A stretch of DNA of 64,000 nucleotides from CCY15215 sp039194995. GTDB lineage: Bacteria > Cyanobacteriota > Cyanobacteriia > Cyanobacteriales > Spirulinaceae. Of the stretch, positions 1 to 8,751 are shown piece after piece; position 1 is the stretch's first letter; the number at the start of each line of letters is the position of its first letter. Below the pieces are notes generated by a model. It was not told the origin of the DNA. It ran no database searches and worked only from the letters and a program-made list of their open reading frames with translations. Both the position numbers and the translations under genes were made by a program. The stretch is taken from contig JBCCVR010000008.1 in assembly GCA_039194995.1 (NCBI GenBank), positions 15,018 to 79,017 of the forward strand, written 5' to 3'.

Positions 1-322
1 GATGCGATCGCCCCAACTCTCTCAACCCAAAACGCGATCGCATTGTTCGAGATGAGGAGAGCAAGGATAGCGGGACTGAGGATCATTAAGTTAGCAGGAC
101 TGATTGAGCGAATACGTCCTAGAGTCAGGGACAATCTTGAATAAATATTTTTTTACGATTCTTCGGGCAATCGATGGGTTATAAGGGGGGAAACGTTTTT
201 TAATCAAAAATCGAGTACCTTTCGTCCAGTATATTACCATTCCTTATAAATCCCCAAGTTTGCCGATTTCATCCCCTCAAAATAGTAAAGAAATTTAACC
301 CACAATTATTCTCAGAATTTCC
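1..322. other. Intergenic region with no recognised gene
   Basis: This stretch at the window edge contains two HIP1-type octamers near its start and becomes AT-rich toward the gene at 323. No coding region, RNA gene or clear promoter was recognised. It may hold the promoter of the downstream gene, but no convincing -35/-10 pair stands out. Confidence 0.5.
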
Positions 323-1849
323 ATGACGCTTTCTAAACGACTTCCTCCCTCAGCCTCTAATTTTCTTAAGAAAAATAACCTCTGGTTTGAACGAGCTATG
401 GCAATGCTTGCCCTGCTCAATTTTTTTGTGATTTTATTTGATTATACTTATATTCCCTTGCGCGATTTTTGGTTGCAAGGTCGCGTTTCTTTAATTAGCT
501 TAAAACTGGGAGATTTTGAATACAAATTTCCCGACGAACCCATCGATATTCACGATCTGCCTATTACTCAGTTTTATGATAGTTTTGTCAAAGGCATAGA
601 ACCCAACCGCGATACCCAAGAATATCTAATGCAGGTGGATCGATTCGAAGAAGAACTCAATAGCTTTCAGACTCCTCAAGTTGAAGATCTATTAGAAGAT
701 TTACGCGATCGCAGTATTGAGATGATCGATACCAACCCGTTTCAAATCGCGAACAAAACCGGAACATTAGAACGAATTAAAAATCTGATGCGCGATCGCG
801 TTCCCGAAGCGAATGGGTCTGCCAAGGCAGCGTTTAGAATCTTTTGGAGTGAAGATTATCTTTCGCGTAATAATGCCTCTGAAGAACTGGAGTTTTTTGA
901 GCGTCGCATTCGTCCCTTAATGGAAACAAACTATTTTCGTCCCATTGGCGAAAACGGTCAGCCTTTTGATAATTTTGGCTTGCTCGATTTTCCTTTTGCC
1001 GCTATTTTTCTCCTCGAATTTTTAGCGCGATCGTGGTTTATCAGTCGTCAGCGGAAAGGGGTGAGTTGGGGTGATGCTATGTTGTGGCGCTGGTACGATA
1101 TTTTATTATTTTTTCCGATTCCCTATTGGTTGAGTCCTCTGCGTTGGCTGCGAATTATTCCTATGACGATTCGCCTTCATCAAGCTAAAATTATTGATAT
1201 GCAAAAAATCAAAAAGCAAGCCAGTCAGGGGTTTGTTGCCGGAATTGCAGAAGACTTAACAGAAGTCGTCGTAGTGGGGGTTCTCAATCAAGTTCAAACT
1301 TCAATCCAAAGAGGAGAATTAACAGACTTATTGGCACAACAAAATACTAATCCCTACGTCGATCTCAACAATACGAATGAGGTTGCAGAAATTACTCGTT
1401 TAGTGGTGAATTTAGTTGTTTATAAGGTGTTGCCAGCCGTCCAGAATGATGTTGAATCGCTTTTGCAATATACCATTGGCAAAACTTTGAAAGAAACGCC
1501 CGCTTACCAAAGTTTAACAATGTTACCCGGAATGGAAAATGCCGCGACCAATTTAACACACCAAACTATCTCGCAACTTTATGAAGTCATTTACGAACAA
1601 ATTAAAAAATTAATTGAAGAAGATCCGGAGTTTGATAAACTCATAGAACAATTGGTAGCAACTTTTACCGATTCTATGCAGGTGGAGATTAAAGCCAAGC
1701 AAAGTATCGAACGATTGGAGTATTTAATCGTTGCTTTAATTGAAGAAGTTAAAATCAATTACGTCCAACGTCTATCCGAGGAAGATATGGAAGCGTTAAT
1801 GGATCAAACTCGTGCTCTACGGCAAGTTACTCAGGCCACTTCTCAATAG
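323..1849 (+). CDS. Membrane protein of unknown function with voltage-sensor-like helices
   Basis: A 508-residue protein that I do not recognise by name. One hydrophobic helix lies near residues 27-45 and a cluster of three near residues 220-290, separated by a roughly 170-residue soluble, acidic segment. The cluster resembles S2-S3-S4 of voltage-sensing domains: an acidic residue in LLEFLARSWF, an aspartate in RWYDILLFFP, and regularly spaced arginines in LRWLRIIPMTIRL. The C-terminal half (from about 290) is helical and acidic, with no recognised domain. The ATG is not preceded by a strong ribosome binding site. The resemblance to voltage sensors is inference from residue pattern; it could equally be an unrelated cyanobacterial membrane protein. 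Confidence 0.6.
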   Translation: MTLSKRLPPSASNFLKKNNLWFERAMAMLALLNFFVILFDYTYIPLRDFWLQGRVSLISLKLGDFEYKFPDEPIDIHDLPITQFYDSFVKGIEPNRDTQEYLMQVDRFEEELNSFQTPQVEDLLEDLRDRSIEMIDTNPFQIANKTGTLERIKNLMRDRVPEANGSAKAAFRIFWSEDYLSRNNASEELEFFERRIRPLMETNYFRPIGENGQPFDNFGLLDFPFAAIFLLEFLARSWFISRQRKGVSWGDAMLWRWYDILLFFPIPYWLSPLRWLRIIPMTIRLHQAKIIDMQKIKKQASQGFVAGIAEDLTEVVVVGVLNQVQTSIQRGELTDLLAQQNTNPYVDLNNTNEVAEITRLVVNLVVYKVLPAVQNDVESLLQYTIGKTLKETPAYQSLTMLPGMENAATNLTHQTISQLYEVIYEQIKKLIEEDPEFDKLIEQLVATFTDSMQVEIKAKQSIERLEYLIVALIEEVKINYVQRLSEEDMEALMDQTRALRQVTQATSQ

Positions 1850-1962
1850 TTTTTGTTTTCTCTCCTCTTGCTTTGCTCTTCTTGGGAGAGGGTTAGAGGG
1901 TGGGTTTATTTGATGTTTGGATTTTCAGCAATTTTAACGGACTAGATCAAAGGACGATCGCG

Positions 1963-3384
1963 TTAAAATTTGTTGAATAGTTGTTTGAATCGCTGTTGAA
2001 TCCAGACAACGGGATTACTTTCGTTTTCTTTACTCAATCCGCTTAAATCCACATCGTATAGACTTTCTAGAACTTCCTTGCGGCTTGCAAGTTCTCGAGT
2101 AATATCTTCTGCCAGTGTGGGGTAATCTTGCAAGATTTTTTCAAAACCTGCAACATCAATGACAAATAAAACCGTGTTAGCCAGCACTTTTAAAGTACCG
2201 GGAGACGGAATGCCCAACATCAAGGGAAGTTCTCCAAAATACATCCCTGCTTCAAAGGTAAATTCCGGTTTTCCTCTCGTATCATCTCCGTGAAATGCAC
2301 CGATCGCACCCGCAAGTACGATGCAAAATTCTCTCACTATATCGCCTTGTCTGATGACAATCTCGGATTGCTCGAGCTGCTTGCGATATCCCATCTCGAT
2401 CAGACTTCTCATTTGCAATTCGTTAAAGTGTTGAAAGTAGGAAATCTGCGCTAGGGAAGCACGCAAAGTTTTGGTCGGTTGCGATCGCTCTTCTCTCTTT
2501 TTGGGTGAGGGAAGGGACTGGGGCGATCGCAAATTATCGATACTTTCTCCGGGCGATCGCATCCACAAATCCAATTGAGGAAAGGGAATATCGATATTGT
2601 TTCGTCGCAGGTAATATTCGACTGTAAAGGTTAAATTGCTCTTGATTTTAGGACGGCGATCGATGCGTTGCGTCCAAGCCCATAACTCGAAGTTGAGGGC
2701 GCTATCACCAAAACCGACAAACATGACTTCCGGTCGGGGAGTCGAGAGAATTTCCGGGAGAGAGTAGGCCGCTTCGAGCAACGTTTCGGTGACGAGGACG
2801 GGATCGCTACCATAAGCAACGCCGACTTCAATGGCAATCCGACCTTCAAAATTGCGATAGCTCCAATTCTTGATTCGTTCTTCGGCAATTTGCGAATTGG
2901 GAATCACCACTTCTGAACCTTCTAATCTGCGAATAACGGTAGAACGAATAGAAATCTCTTCGATATAACCCTCAACATTATCAAATTCAATAAAATCCCC
3001 TACCCGCAACTTGCGTTCGATTAAAATTGTCAGCCCACTGAGTAAATTTCTGATAATATCTTGCAAGCTAAAACCAATCCCGACACCCAAGCCGCCAACA
3101 ATAACCGCTAGAGAAGAAAGATTGACACCCGTTGCAGACAAGATGAGCAAATAACCGAATCCTCCTAAACACAAACTGGTCAGGGTTGCGATCGTTTCTC
3201 GATTTCCACCATCGATTCCCAATCTGACCAAAAGTTGATGTTTGAGAAAACCTTTAATGAGGCGAGCAACAAGGCTCACAATCAAAAATGCGCCGAATAG
3301 TTGAACGATCCAGAGCAGCGACACGGGTTGACCTCCAAGCTCAAACAGGGAGGTTTTGAATATTTGGATCAAACGTTCGATCAT
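1963..3384 (-). CDS. MscS-family channel with C-terminal cyclic-nucleotide-binding domain
   Basis: A small-conductance mechanosensitive channel-type inner-membrane protein of 473 residues. The first ~85 residues carry membrane helices; the pore-lining MscS helix and beta domain follow, with motifs GGLGVGIGFSLQDIIRN and VGDFIEFDNVEGYIEEI. A cNMP-binding fold occupies about residues 320-440 (QGDIVREFCIVLAGAIGAF, then FGELPLMLGI). This matches the bacterial CNG subfamily of MscS, which lacks high mechanosensitivity in characterised members. The phosphate-binding cassette does not show the conserved arginine usual in cAMP binders (the region after FGELPLML reads GIPSPGTLKV), so ligand binding is uncertain. 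The gene starts 6 bp after the dnaE-C stop codon, so the two are probably co-transcribed. Confidence 0.88.
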   Translation of the reverse strand: MIERLIQIFKTSLFELGGQPVSLLWIVQLFGAFLIVSLVARLIKGFLKHQLLVRLGIDGGNRETIATLTSLCLGGFGYLLILSATGVNLSSLAVIVGGLGVGIGFSLQDIIRNLLSGLTILIERKLRVGDFIEFDNVEGYIEEISIRSTVIRRLEGSEVVIPNSQIAEERIKNWSYRNFEGRIAIEVGVAYGSDPVLVTETLLEAAYSLPEILSTPRPEVMFVGFGDSALNFELWAWTQRIDRRPKIKSNLTFTVEYYLRRNNIDIPFPQLDLWMRSPGESIDNLRSPQSLPSPKKREERSQPTKTLRASLAQISYFQHFNELQMRSLIEMGYRKQLEQSEIVIRQGDIVREFCIVLAGAIGAFHGDDTRGKPEFTFEAGMYFGELPLMLGIPSPGTLKVLANTVLFVIDVAGFEKILQDYPTLAEDITRELASRKEVLESLYDVDLSGLSKENESNPVVWIQQRFKQLFNKF

Positions 3385-3390
3385 ATCGAG

Positions 3391-4779
3391 CTATGGGGTT
3401 GCGATCGCTAAAGGGTTGGCCTTACGATCTTCAGGAGACAAAATATACTCGCTTCGTGCTTCATAATTGGCATTCTTCAACGCCGTTACCGCAATATTAT
3501 CATTCTGAACCCAGAATTTTCGGTCTAGGCGCACGAGTTTGCTATCTTGTCCCCTCCCAATGCGGGCGACAACAGGAATTTTTGCGCCGTCTGCCTTGTT
3601 TCCTGCGTGTTTTTGGAGAATATCTTTCAATTGTGCTTGAACGCGGCGATCTCGTGCCTCTTGGATAGTTAATTCGACCATCACCATTTTCACTTCTTCA
3701 ACGGGTTCGACGGACTCGACAATGAATTGAACTTTATCATCTTTTTTGTCCGCATTTCCCCAAAAAATCAACCGCGCATCGTCCTCTAAATATTCTTCAA
3801 TTTCCCCAAATGCACTCGGAAATACAACCCCTTCCACTTGTCCGCTCAAATCTTCGAGTTGTAGGAATGCCATCGGGTCGCCTTTCTTGGTCATGATTTT
3901 TTTGACCGAGGCAATCAAAGCGATCGCGCTGATTTTTTGCCGTTTTTTAAAATCTCCCAGATTAGACAAGCTGGCAGGAGAAATAATATCAAGGGCGTGC
4001 TTAATCGTATTTAACGGGTTTTCAGAAACATAGAACCCTAAAATTTCTTTCTCTTTTTTGAGTTTGTCTTGGGTTGATAAATCTTCTACTTTAGGCAGTA
4101 ACGGTGCCGTATCAAAACTCTGGGTTTCTCCATTCTCTCCTGTTCCTCCCCCAAGCATATCAAAGAGATTCATCTGACCGCTATTACGTTCTTTTGCACG
4201 TTGTTGCGCCCAACTAATGACAGAATCGAGGTATTGTACGAGTTGATGACGATTATCGTGCATTTTGTCAAATGCACCGCAATAAATTAACGTTTCTAGA
4301 GTCCGTCGATTGACTGTCCGCAGATCGACTTTGCTGCAAAAATCCGAAAAAGAGTTAAACTGTCCGTCATTTTCTCGACGTGCTGCGAGAATGCTTTCAA
4401 TTGCCCCCTCTCCCAATTGAGGCACTGCTGACAAACCGAATAAAATCTTCTGGCCGACGGGGGTAAAATCAATATTAGACCGATTAATATCGGGGGGTTC
4501 GACATTAATACCCATCTTGACGCATTTTGCAATATAACTTTTAACTTTATCTTTATTGCCGCTATTTCCTGTTAACAATGCAGCCATATATTCGGCAGGA
4601 TAATTTGCTTTTAAATAGGCAGTCTGATAGGTGACGTAAGCATAAGCGGTAGAGTGGGATTTATTAAAACAATTAGAGGCAACTAAGCCACTTTCTAATA
4701 AAAAATTATGATCCCGTTCTACACCAATATCATAGACGGGTTGGAAGCCGAGGGATGTACGTTTAATAATTTTGACCAT
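3391..4779 (-). CDS. dnaE: DNA polymerase III alpha subunit, C-terminal part, led by split-intein C fragment
   Basis: The 462-residue product begins with a 36-residue split-intein C fragment (MVKIIKRTSLGF..., VYDIGVERDHNF, ending LVASN) followed directly by the C-extein starting Cys-Phe-Asn (CFNKSHSTAYAYVTYQTAYL). In cyanobacteria this piece joins the product of a distant dnaE-N gene by protein trans-splicing to make the replicative polymerase. The terminal Asn36 and Cys+1 required for splicing are present; Ser precedes Asn, as in other DnaE inteins. The rest is the C-terminal part of DnaE, including an OB-fold segment around FLQLEDLSGQVEGVVFP. Length is close to that known for Synechocystis dnaE-C (about 459). 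The start is fixed by the intein Met. Confidence 0.97.
   Translation of the reverse strand: MVKIIKRTSLGFQPVYDIGVERDHNFLLESGLVASNCFNKSHSTAYAYVTYQTAYLKANYPAEYMAALLTGNSGNKDKVKSYIAKCVKMGINVEPPDINRSNIDFTPVGQKILFGLSAVPQLGEGAIESILAARRENDGQFNSFSDFCSKVDLRTVNRRTLETLIYCGAFDKMHDNRHQLVQYLDSVISWAQQRAKERNSGQMNLFDMLGGGTGENGETQSFDTAPLLPKVEDLSTQDKLKKEKEILGFYVSENPLNTIKHALDIISPASLSNLGDFKKRQKISAIALIASVKKIMTKKGDPMAFLQLEDLSGQVEGVVFPSAFGEIEEYLEDDARLIFWGNADKKDDKVQFIVESVEPVEEVKMVMVELTIQEARDRRVQAQLKDILQKHAGNKADGAKIPVVARIGRGQDSKLVRLDRKFWVQNDNIAVTALKNANYEARSEYILSPEDRKANPLAIATP
3391..4779 (-). other. DnaE split-intein C half encoded at the 5' end of dnaE-C
   Basis: The intein part itself occupies positions 4672-4779 on the minus strand (36 codons). 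It contains the block F-like VYDIGVERDHNF and the block G-like GLVASN. The splice junction is Asn36/Cys37. The N-terminal half of the intein, with its catalytic Cys1, is not in this window and must lie elsewhere with dnaE-N. Confidence 0.95.
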
Positions 4780-4813
4780 ATTAGTTATTAGTTGTTGGTT
4801 GCTGCTCTTATTC

Positions 4814-4848
4814 TCCCCCTCTTAGGAGGGGGTTGGGGGGTGGGTTAG
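4814..4848. repeat. Palindromic C/G-rich repeat, single arm type
   Basis: A short inverted repeat (CCCCCTCTTAGGAGGGGG) followed by TTGGGGGGTGGGTT lies between dnaE-C and the gene ending at 4880. The same motif forms the termini of the two MITE-like elements at 27820 and 29186, so this is probably a solo end or relic. It could act as a transcription terminator or mRNA-stabilising hairpin for the minus-strand gene upstream. Confidence 0.6.
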
Positions 4849-4879
4849 GATTTGGGTGGGTCTGAGTTGAGCGATCGCA

Positions 4880-6193
4880 TTACATAATTTCCTTCAAATG
4901 AGAAAGATCGACAGAGCCGAAATGAATGCTAAAAGCAAGATGTACATTTTCCATGGATTTAACCAACCAAGGCACGCCCTCTTCCGTAGACGCTTCGTAA
5001 TGATTGAACAAAATGGAAAAGCGTTTTTCGAGATGGGGCTTGACTTGATTGCAGAGCAGGGTGATTTTTAAGAGTAAAATAACCGTTGACGTTGGCCCCA
5101 AATTGGTCACTAAATCGACAAAAATATAATGATCGGGACGTTGGGGACTTTCGACAACTAAAAAATTCAATAAATGACTGGACGTTCGCAATAAAAGCGT
5201 ATTATTGGGTCGTTTAAAATCATAACGAGAGAGGGTATTTTTTAAACGATCGTAAAGTTTTTCATTAAACTTTTGATTGCCGTATCGGGGATCCACCGAA
5301 GCCGTGAGATACTCGTAAAGATCGTCCTTGAAATTACGGTACGAGGAAGCCTGTAAGCTGTGGGTAAGGAAGTTTTTCGCCAGATCGCGATGGGTGCGAT
5401 CTCCTTCAATGCGTCCGGCAAATTGACGAACCGCCGCCCCTAATTCCCGACTGCTTAACAATGTCGGATTTTTGACGGGTTGGATAATGCGACTGCCTTT
5501 CCCATTCTGATTCCCGTTCCTATTGCCCTCCTTCGCTTTGCGGACTTGATAGGTGACATAGTGAGAGAGATCGAATTCAAACTGCTGTTGCAAGCGATCG
5601 CGAATCTGTCGCACGGTCTGTTGGTGTTCGTAGCTGCTATCGTGGGAAAGCAAGCAATGTTCGTGGAGGTAGGGATAGCGGTTGATCAGCGTCCCGACGA
5701 GATTGCCTTCCCCATTGCGATCGTGCAGGGGGCGCAATTTACCCCGATCTTCGATCGTATTGTCAATGACTCGCGCTAATCGTTGCAGGGTTAAAAATTG
5801 CTCGGTTTCGCGAAAGTCTCGTACTAATTGCCGTAAGCGACGGGCACCCCGCGCTTGCACCGTCCCGACCGGGGGAATATAGCGGAAGAGTTCCACTAAA
5901 TCGACAATTGCCCAACGGTTGTGGGATTGGGTCTGCCAGCGATTAATGAGAATATGACAGCAGCGATTGAGCAGAAACGGAAAAGTTTCTTCGGCGGTTT
6001 TCTCTCGGGCGATCGCTTCTAGAGCAATGCGAACTTCGATCGGATCGTAGTCGCGTCCCCCGATAAACAAGCGCCGAAAGCGTGCGATCGTTTCTTCAGG
6101 GGTTTCCATCTGCACGCAGTAAAGAAGGTGATCGTACAGGGATTGCTCTTCGTTGGGAGTTTGTCTGAGAGGGGAGTTTGTCAAGGTTAGCAC
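4880..6193 (-). CDS. Conserved hypothetical protein
   Basis: A soluble 437-residue protein with no signal peptide or membrane segment. It is rich in Arg, Leu and Phe, contains an Asn/Gly-rich linker near residues 225-237 (EGNRNGNQNGKG), and otherwise looks largely helical. I do not recognise a catalytic motif. It begins with GTG at 6191-6193; a GGAGGG ribosome binding site lies 11 nt upstream, which supports this start. Its 3' end is about 100 bp from the dnaE-C start and both genes are on the minus strand, so co-transcription is possible but the C/G-rich hairpin lies between them. Confidence 0.65.
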   Translation of the reverse strand: MLTLTNSPLRQTPNEEQSLYDHLLYCVQMETPEETIARFRRLFIGGRDYDPIEVRIALEAIAREKTAEETFPFLLNRCCHILINRWQTQSHNRWAIVDLVELFRYIPPVGTVQARGARRLRQLVRDFRETEQFLTLQRLARVIDNTIEDRGKLRPLHDRNGEGNLVGTLINRYPYLHEHCLLSHDSSYEHQQTVRQIRDRLQQQFEFDLSHYVTYQVRKAKEGNRNGNQNGKGSRIIQPVKNPTLLSSRELGAAVRQFAGRIEGDRTHRDLAKNFLTHSLQASSYRNFKDDLYEYLTASVDPRYGNQKFNEKLYDRLKNTLSRYDFKRPNNTLLLRTSSHLLNFLVVESPQRPDHYIFVDLVTNLGPTSTVILLLKITLLCNQVKPHLEKRFSILFNHYEASTEEGVPWLVKSMENVHLAFSIHFGSVDLSHLKEIM

Positions 6194-6499
6194 GGGTTTT
6201 CAGCCCTCCAAACATTTTAAAATTGGGGCTGTTGACATTTCACTAAGGGACAAATGGAAATGAGCGAGGAAGCTCGATTGAGATTGAGGGATAGATGCGC
6301 GAACGGGCTGACCTGAAGAAAGATATTCCAAATGGAGTGCCACTCAAATCTCTACTCTATAGTTTTATGATACCTTGCCCGCTTTTTATGCGCTTTCGCT
6401 AAATTCACGGAAACTTCATGGAACTTTAAGAGAATTTGCTTGACATTTACGTACTTATCGCCCTAAAGTTTTGCACGAATTCTTTGCTAACCTCCTTCT
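6194..6499. other. Divergent intergenic region
   Basis: This 306-bp gap separates the minus-strand hypothetical gene from murF on the plus strand. Its left part holds the ribosome binding site of the hypothetical gene; its right part holds the putative murF promoter. No RNA gene or small ORF was recognised. Confidence 0.6.
6440..6469 (+). promoter_or_regulatory. Putative sigma70-type promoter of murF
   Basis: A perfect -35 hexamer TTGACA (6440-6445) is followed after 18 bp by TAAAGT (6464-6469), a four-of-six match to TATAAT, 30 bp before the murF ATG. It is positioned well but not confirmed experimentally. Confidence 0.45.
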
Positions 6500-7885
6500 A
6501 TGCCTTTTTCTGCCTCTATTTCCCACTTACCGGAAATTCTCGGGATTGCTGCTCCCGTTGCGCCAATTTCCCCATCGTCAACGATCGCGGGAATTAATAC
6601 CGACACCCGCACGCTGCAACCCGGAGAGGTATTTTTGGCATTGCAGGGGGAAACCTTTGACGGTCATCGTTTTTTAGAAGCAGCAGTCGAGAAAGGTGCA
6701 AAGGCACTCATTATTTCCCGACCTCCCGATCGCCCTCTCCCGGATGCGATTCCACAATTTTTAGTCAAGGATACATTACGCGCCTATCAAAAGATCGGCA
6801 ATTGGTGGCGCGATCGATTTGATATTCCTATCATTGGGATTACTGGATCTGTCGGTAAAACGACAACAAAAGAACTGATTTCGGCAGTATTAGGGACGAA
6901 GGGAAAGGTTCTCAAAACCCAGAAGAATTATAACAATGAAATTGGCGTGCCGAAAACGCTTTTGGAATTGTCAGAAAATGACGATTATGCAGTCATCGAA
7001 ATGGCAATGCGGGGTACGGGACAAATTGCCGAGTTAACGGAAATTGCCCGGCCGACAATTGGCATCATTACCAATGTGGGAACGGCACATATCGGTCTAT
7101 TGGGGTCGCGGGAAGCAATCGCCCGGGCTAAATGCGAATTATTAGCAACAATGCCGAAGGATAGCATTGCGATTTTAAATGCCGATAACGAGTTATTGAT
7201 GAAAACGGCGGCGGAAGTGTGGCAGGGAGAAACGATCTCCTATGGCTTAGAGAAGGGGGATTTACGGGGAGAAATGCGCGATCGCCAAACTTTACGAGTA
7301 GAAGGACAAGATTTTCCCTTACCCCTTTTAGGCAGTCATAACGCCTCGAATTATTTGGCAGCACTAGCAGTCGCAAAGGTGCTCGAGGTAGACTGGCAAC
7401 CTCTTCGATCGGGTCTATCGGTAGAACTGCCGAAAGGTCGCGCCAAACGTTACGACCTTAAAGGGAATGTTACCCTATTAGACGAGACTTACAATGCGGG
7501 TTTTGAGTCGATGGTAGCGGCATTAAAGCTATTAAAAGAAACGCCCGCCCAACGTCATATCGCTGTTTTAGGAACGATGAAAGAATTGGGGGAAAAGTCG
7601 GCAGAATTGCATCAAAAAGTGGGAGAAACTGCCAAAGAATTAGGTTTAGATCGGGTCATTATTTTAACCGACGATCGCCAAGCTGAAGCGATCGCGATCG
7701 GTTCTCAAGGCATTCCAACAGTTTGCGTGACAACTCACGATGAAGTGGTTTCTGTATTGAGAGAAGATGTGCGATCGGGTGATTGCCTGCTCTTTAAAGC
7801 CTCCAATTCTGTCGGATTAAGCCGCGTTGTCGAACAGTTTAAAGCGGAGTGGAAAGCGGAATTTAATAAAAAGAATGAATCTTAG
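6500..7885 (+). CDS. murF: UDP-N-acetylmuramoyl-tripeptide--D-alanyl-D-alanine ligase
   Basis: MurF is a cytoplasmic Mur ligase that adds D-Ala-D-Ala to the UDP-MurNAc-tripeptide, the last soluble step of peptidoglycan precursor synthesis. The 461-residue product has the expected three parts: an N-terminal substrate-binding region (NTDTRTLQPGEVFLAL), the central ATPase with P-loop GITGSVGKTTTK near residue 112, the YNNEIGVPKTLL and EMAMRGTGQI motifs typical of MurF, and a C-terminal ligase domain with DETYNAGFESM. Length is normal. It is transcribed alone from the divergent region; the next genes are of foreign character and have their own promoter. Confidence 0.96.
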   Translation: MPFSASISHLPEILGIAAPVAPISPSSTIAGINTDTRTLQPGEVFLALQGETFDGHRFLEAAVEKGAKALIISRPPDRPLPDAIPQFLVKDTLRAYQKIGNWWRDRFDIPIIGITGSVGKTTTKELISAVLGTKGKVLKTQKNYNNEIGVPKTLLELSENDDYAVIEMAMRGTGQIAELTEIARPTIGIITNVGTAHIGLLGSREAIARAKCELLATMPKDSIAILNADNELLMKTAAEVWQGETISYGLEKGDLRGEMRDRQTLRVEGQDFPLPLLGSHNASNYLAALAVAKVLEVDWQPLRSGLSVELPKGRAKRYDLKGNVTLLDETYNAGFESMVAALKLLKETPAQRHIAVLGTMKELGEKSAELHQKVGETAKELGLDRVIILTDDRQAEAIAIGSQGIPTVCVTTHDEVVSVLREDVRSGDCLLFKASNSVGLSRVVEQFKAEWKAEFNKKNES

Positions 7886-7894
7886 TTTTCGCTC

Positions 7895-7924
7895 TTGAAC
7901 AAAAGAATATATATATTGTATAAT
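7895..7924 (+). promoter_or_regulatory. Strong sigma70-type promoter for the Toprim-like/caspase-like operon
   Basis: TTGAAC (7895-7900), an 18-bp AT-rich spacer and a perfect TATAAT (7919-7924) lie just after murF and 45 bp before the ATG at 7969. The match indicates that the two downstream genes form an independent transcription unit rather than reading through from murF. Confidence 0.65.
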
Positions 7925-7968
7925 ATTGGAAATACTCAAAATATTATCAAGATTTTATCTTTTCAATC

Positions 7969-8742
7969 ATGCAAGATGGTTCTATACAACTTTATGTTGA
8001 AGCTCAAAAGGATGTTCGGCTTGTTTCATCTCTGCTACTTGCTGCTGAATATCCTCTAGATCGAATAAACTTCCAAGTAGTTAAAGGGATTGATAAACTC
8101 AAAGGTTTTTTAAGCGATCTACCTGAAGGCATAGAAAATAGTTGTGCAGTTTTAAGAAACTGTAGAGATACGAGTGTGCCAGATGCAGTTGAAAAGATTA
8201 AGAAGAAATTAGGCCAGCCTCCAGTTAAAGTTTTCTGCGCTATTCCTGAAATAGAGGCATGGTTATTTGCAGATGAAATTACTGCTAAAAAGTATGCAAG
8301 GGAGCAATTTGGTAAAGAAGTTATTCCAACTTTGCCATTGCCAGATAAAATACAACAACCTGCAGTTCATGCGGAATCTGTATTTGGAAAATTTGATAAA
8401 AAAAGAAACTCTTGGAGTTTTTTACAGTATATTGATATAAAGCGAGCATCTGGAAGATCTCCTTCATTGAGATATTTTTTAGAAGGCATCAATCAAATGT
8501 TTTCCGTGCAACCAACTTCTGAATTAAGAAGTGTGTCTCGCAATATCAGTCTAGATGTTTTTTCTGGATTAATTGGTGAAGTCATTCCCAGTGATACAAT
8601 AATCTGGAAAATAGCAAATGGAGATACATTTACTGCTTTGCAACTTCGCCAGGAAATTGAACAAGGAACAGAAATCGGTCAGCAATATGCTTCAGATGTT
8701 CTCCGTGTAGCGCGAGATTTTCTTAAAAGAAAAGCAAAATAA
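7969..8742 (+). CDS. Toprim/DUF4276-like protein, first gene of a two-gene unit
   Basis: A soluble 257-residue protein not recognised with certainty. It starts like Toprim-fold proteins (LYVEAQKDVRLVSSLL; Glu11 and Asp15) and carries CAIPEIEAWLFAD near residues 90-102, which matches the EIEAWL motif of DUF4276/RloB-type proteins. The second acidic Toprim motif appears weakened (VLRNCRDTS near residue 61), so nuclease activity is doubtful. The gene is AT-rich, has no HIP1 octamer and is followed 9 bp later by the caspase-like gene. Proteins of this class often accompany ATPases in defence loci, but no ATPase is present here. Function is inferred from motifs and neighbourhood only. Confidence 0.6.
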   Translation: MQDGSIQLYVEAQKDVRLVSSLLLAAEYPLDRINFQVVKGIDKLKGFLSDLPEGIENSCAVLRNCRDTSVPDAVEKIKKKLGQPPVKVFCAIPEIEAWLFADEITAKKYAREQFGKEVIPTLPLPDKIQQPAVHAESVFGKFDKKRNSWSFLQYIDIKRASGRSPSLRYFLEGINQMFSVQPTSELRSVSRNISLDVFSGLIGEVIPSDTIIWKIANGDTFTALQLRQEIEQGTEIGQQYASDVLRVARDFLKRKAK

Positions 8743-8751
8743 AAAATTATA

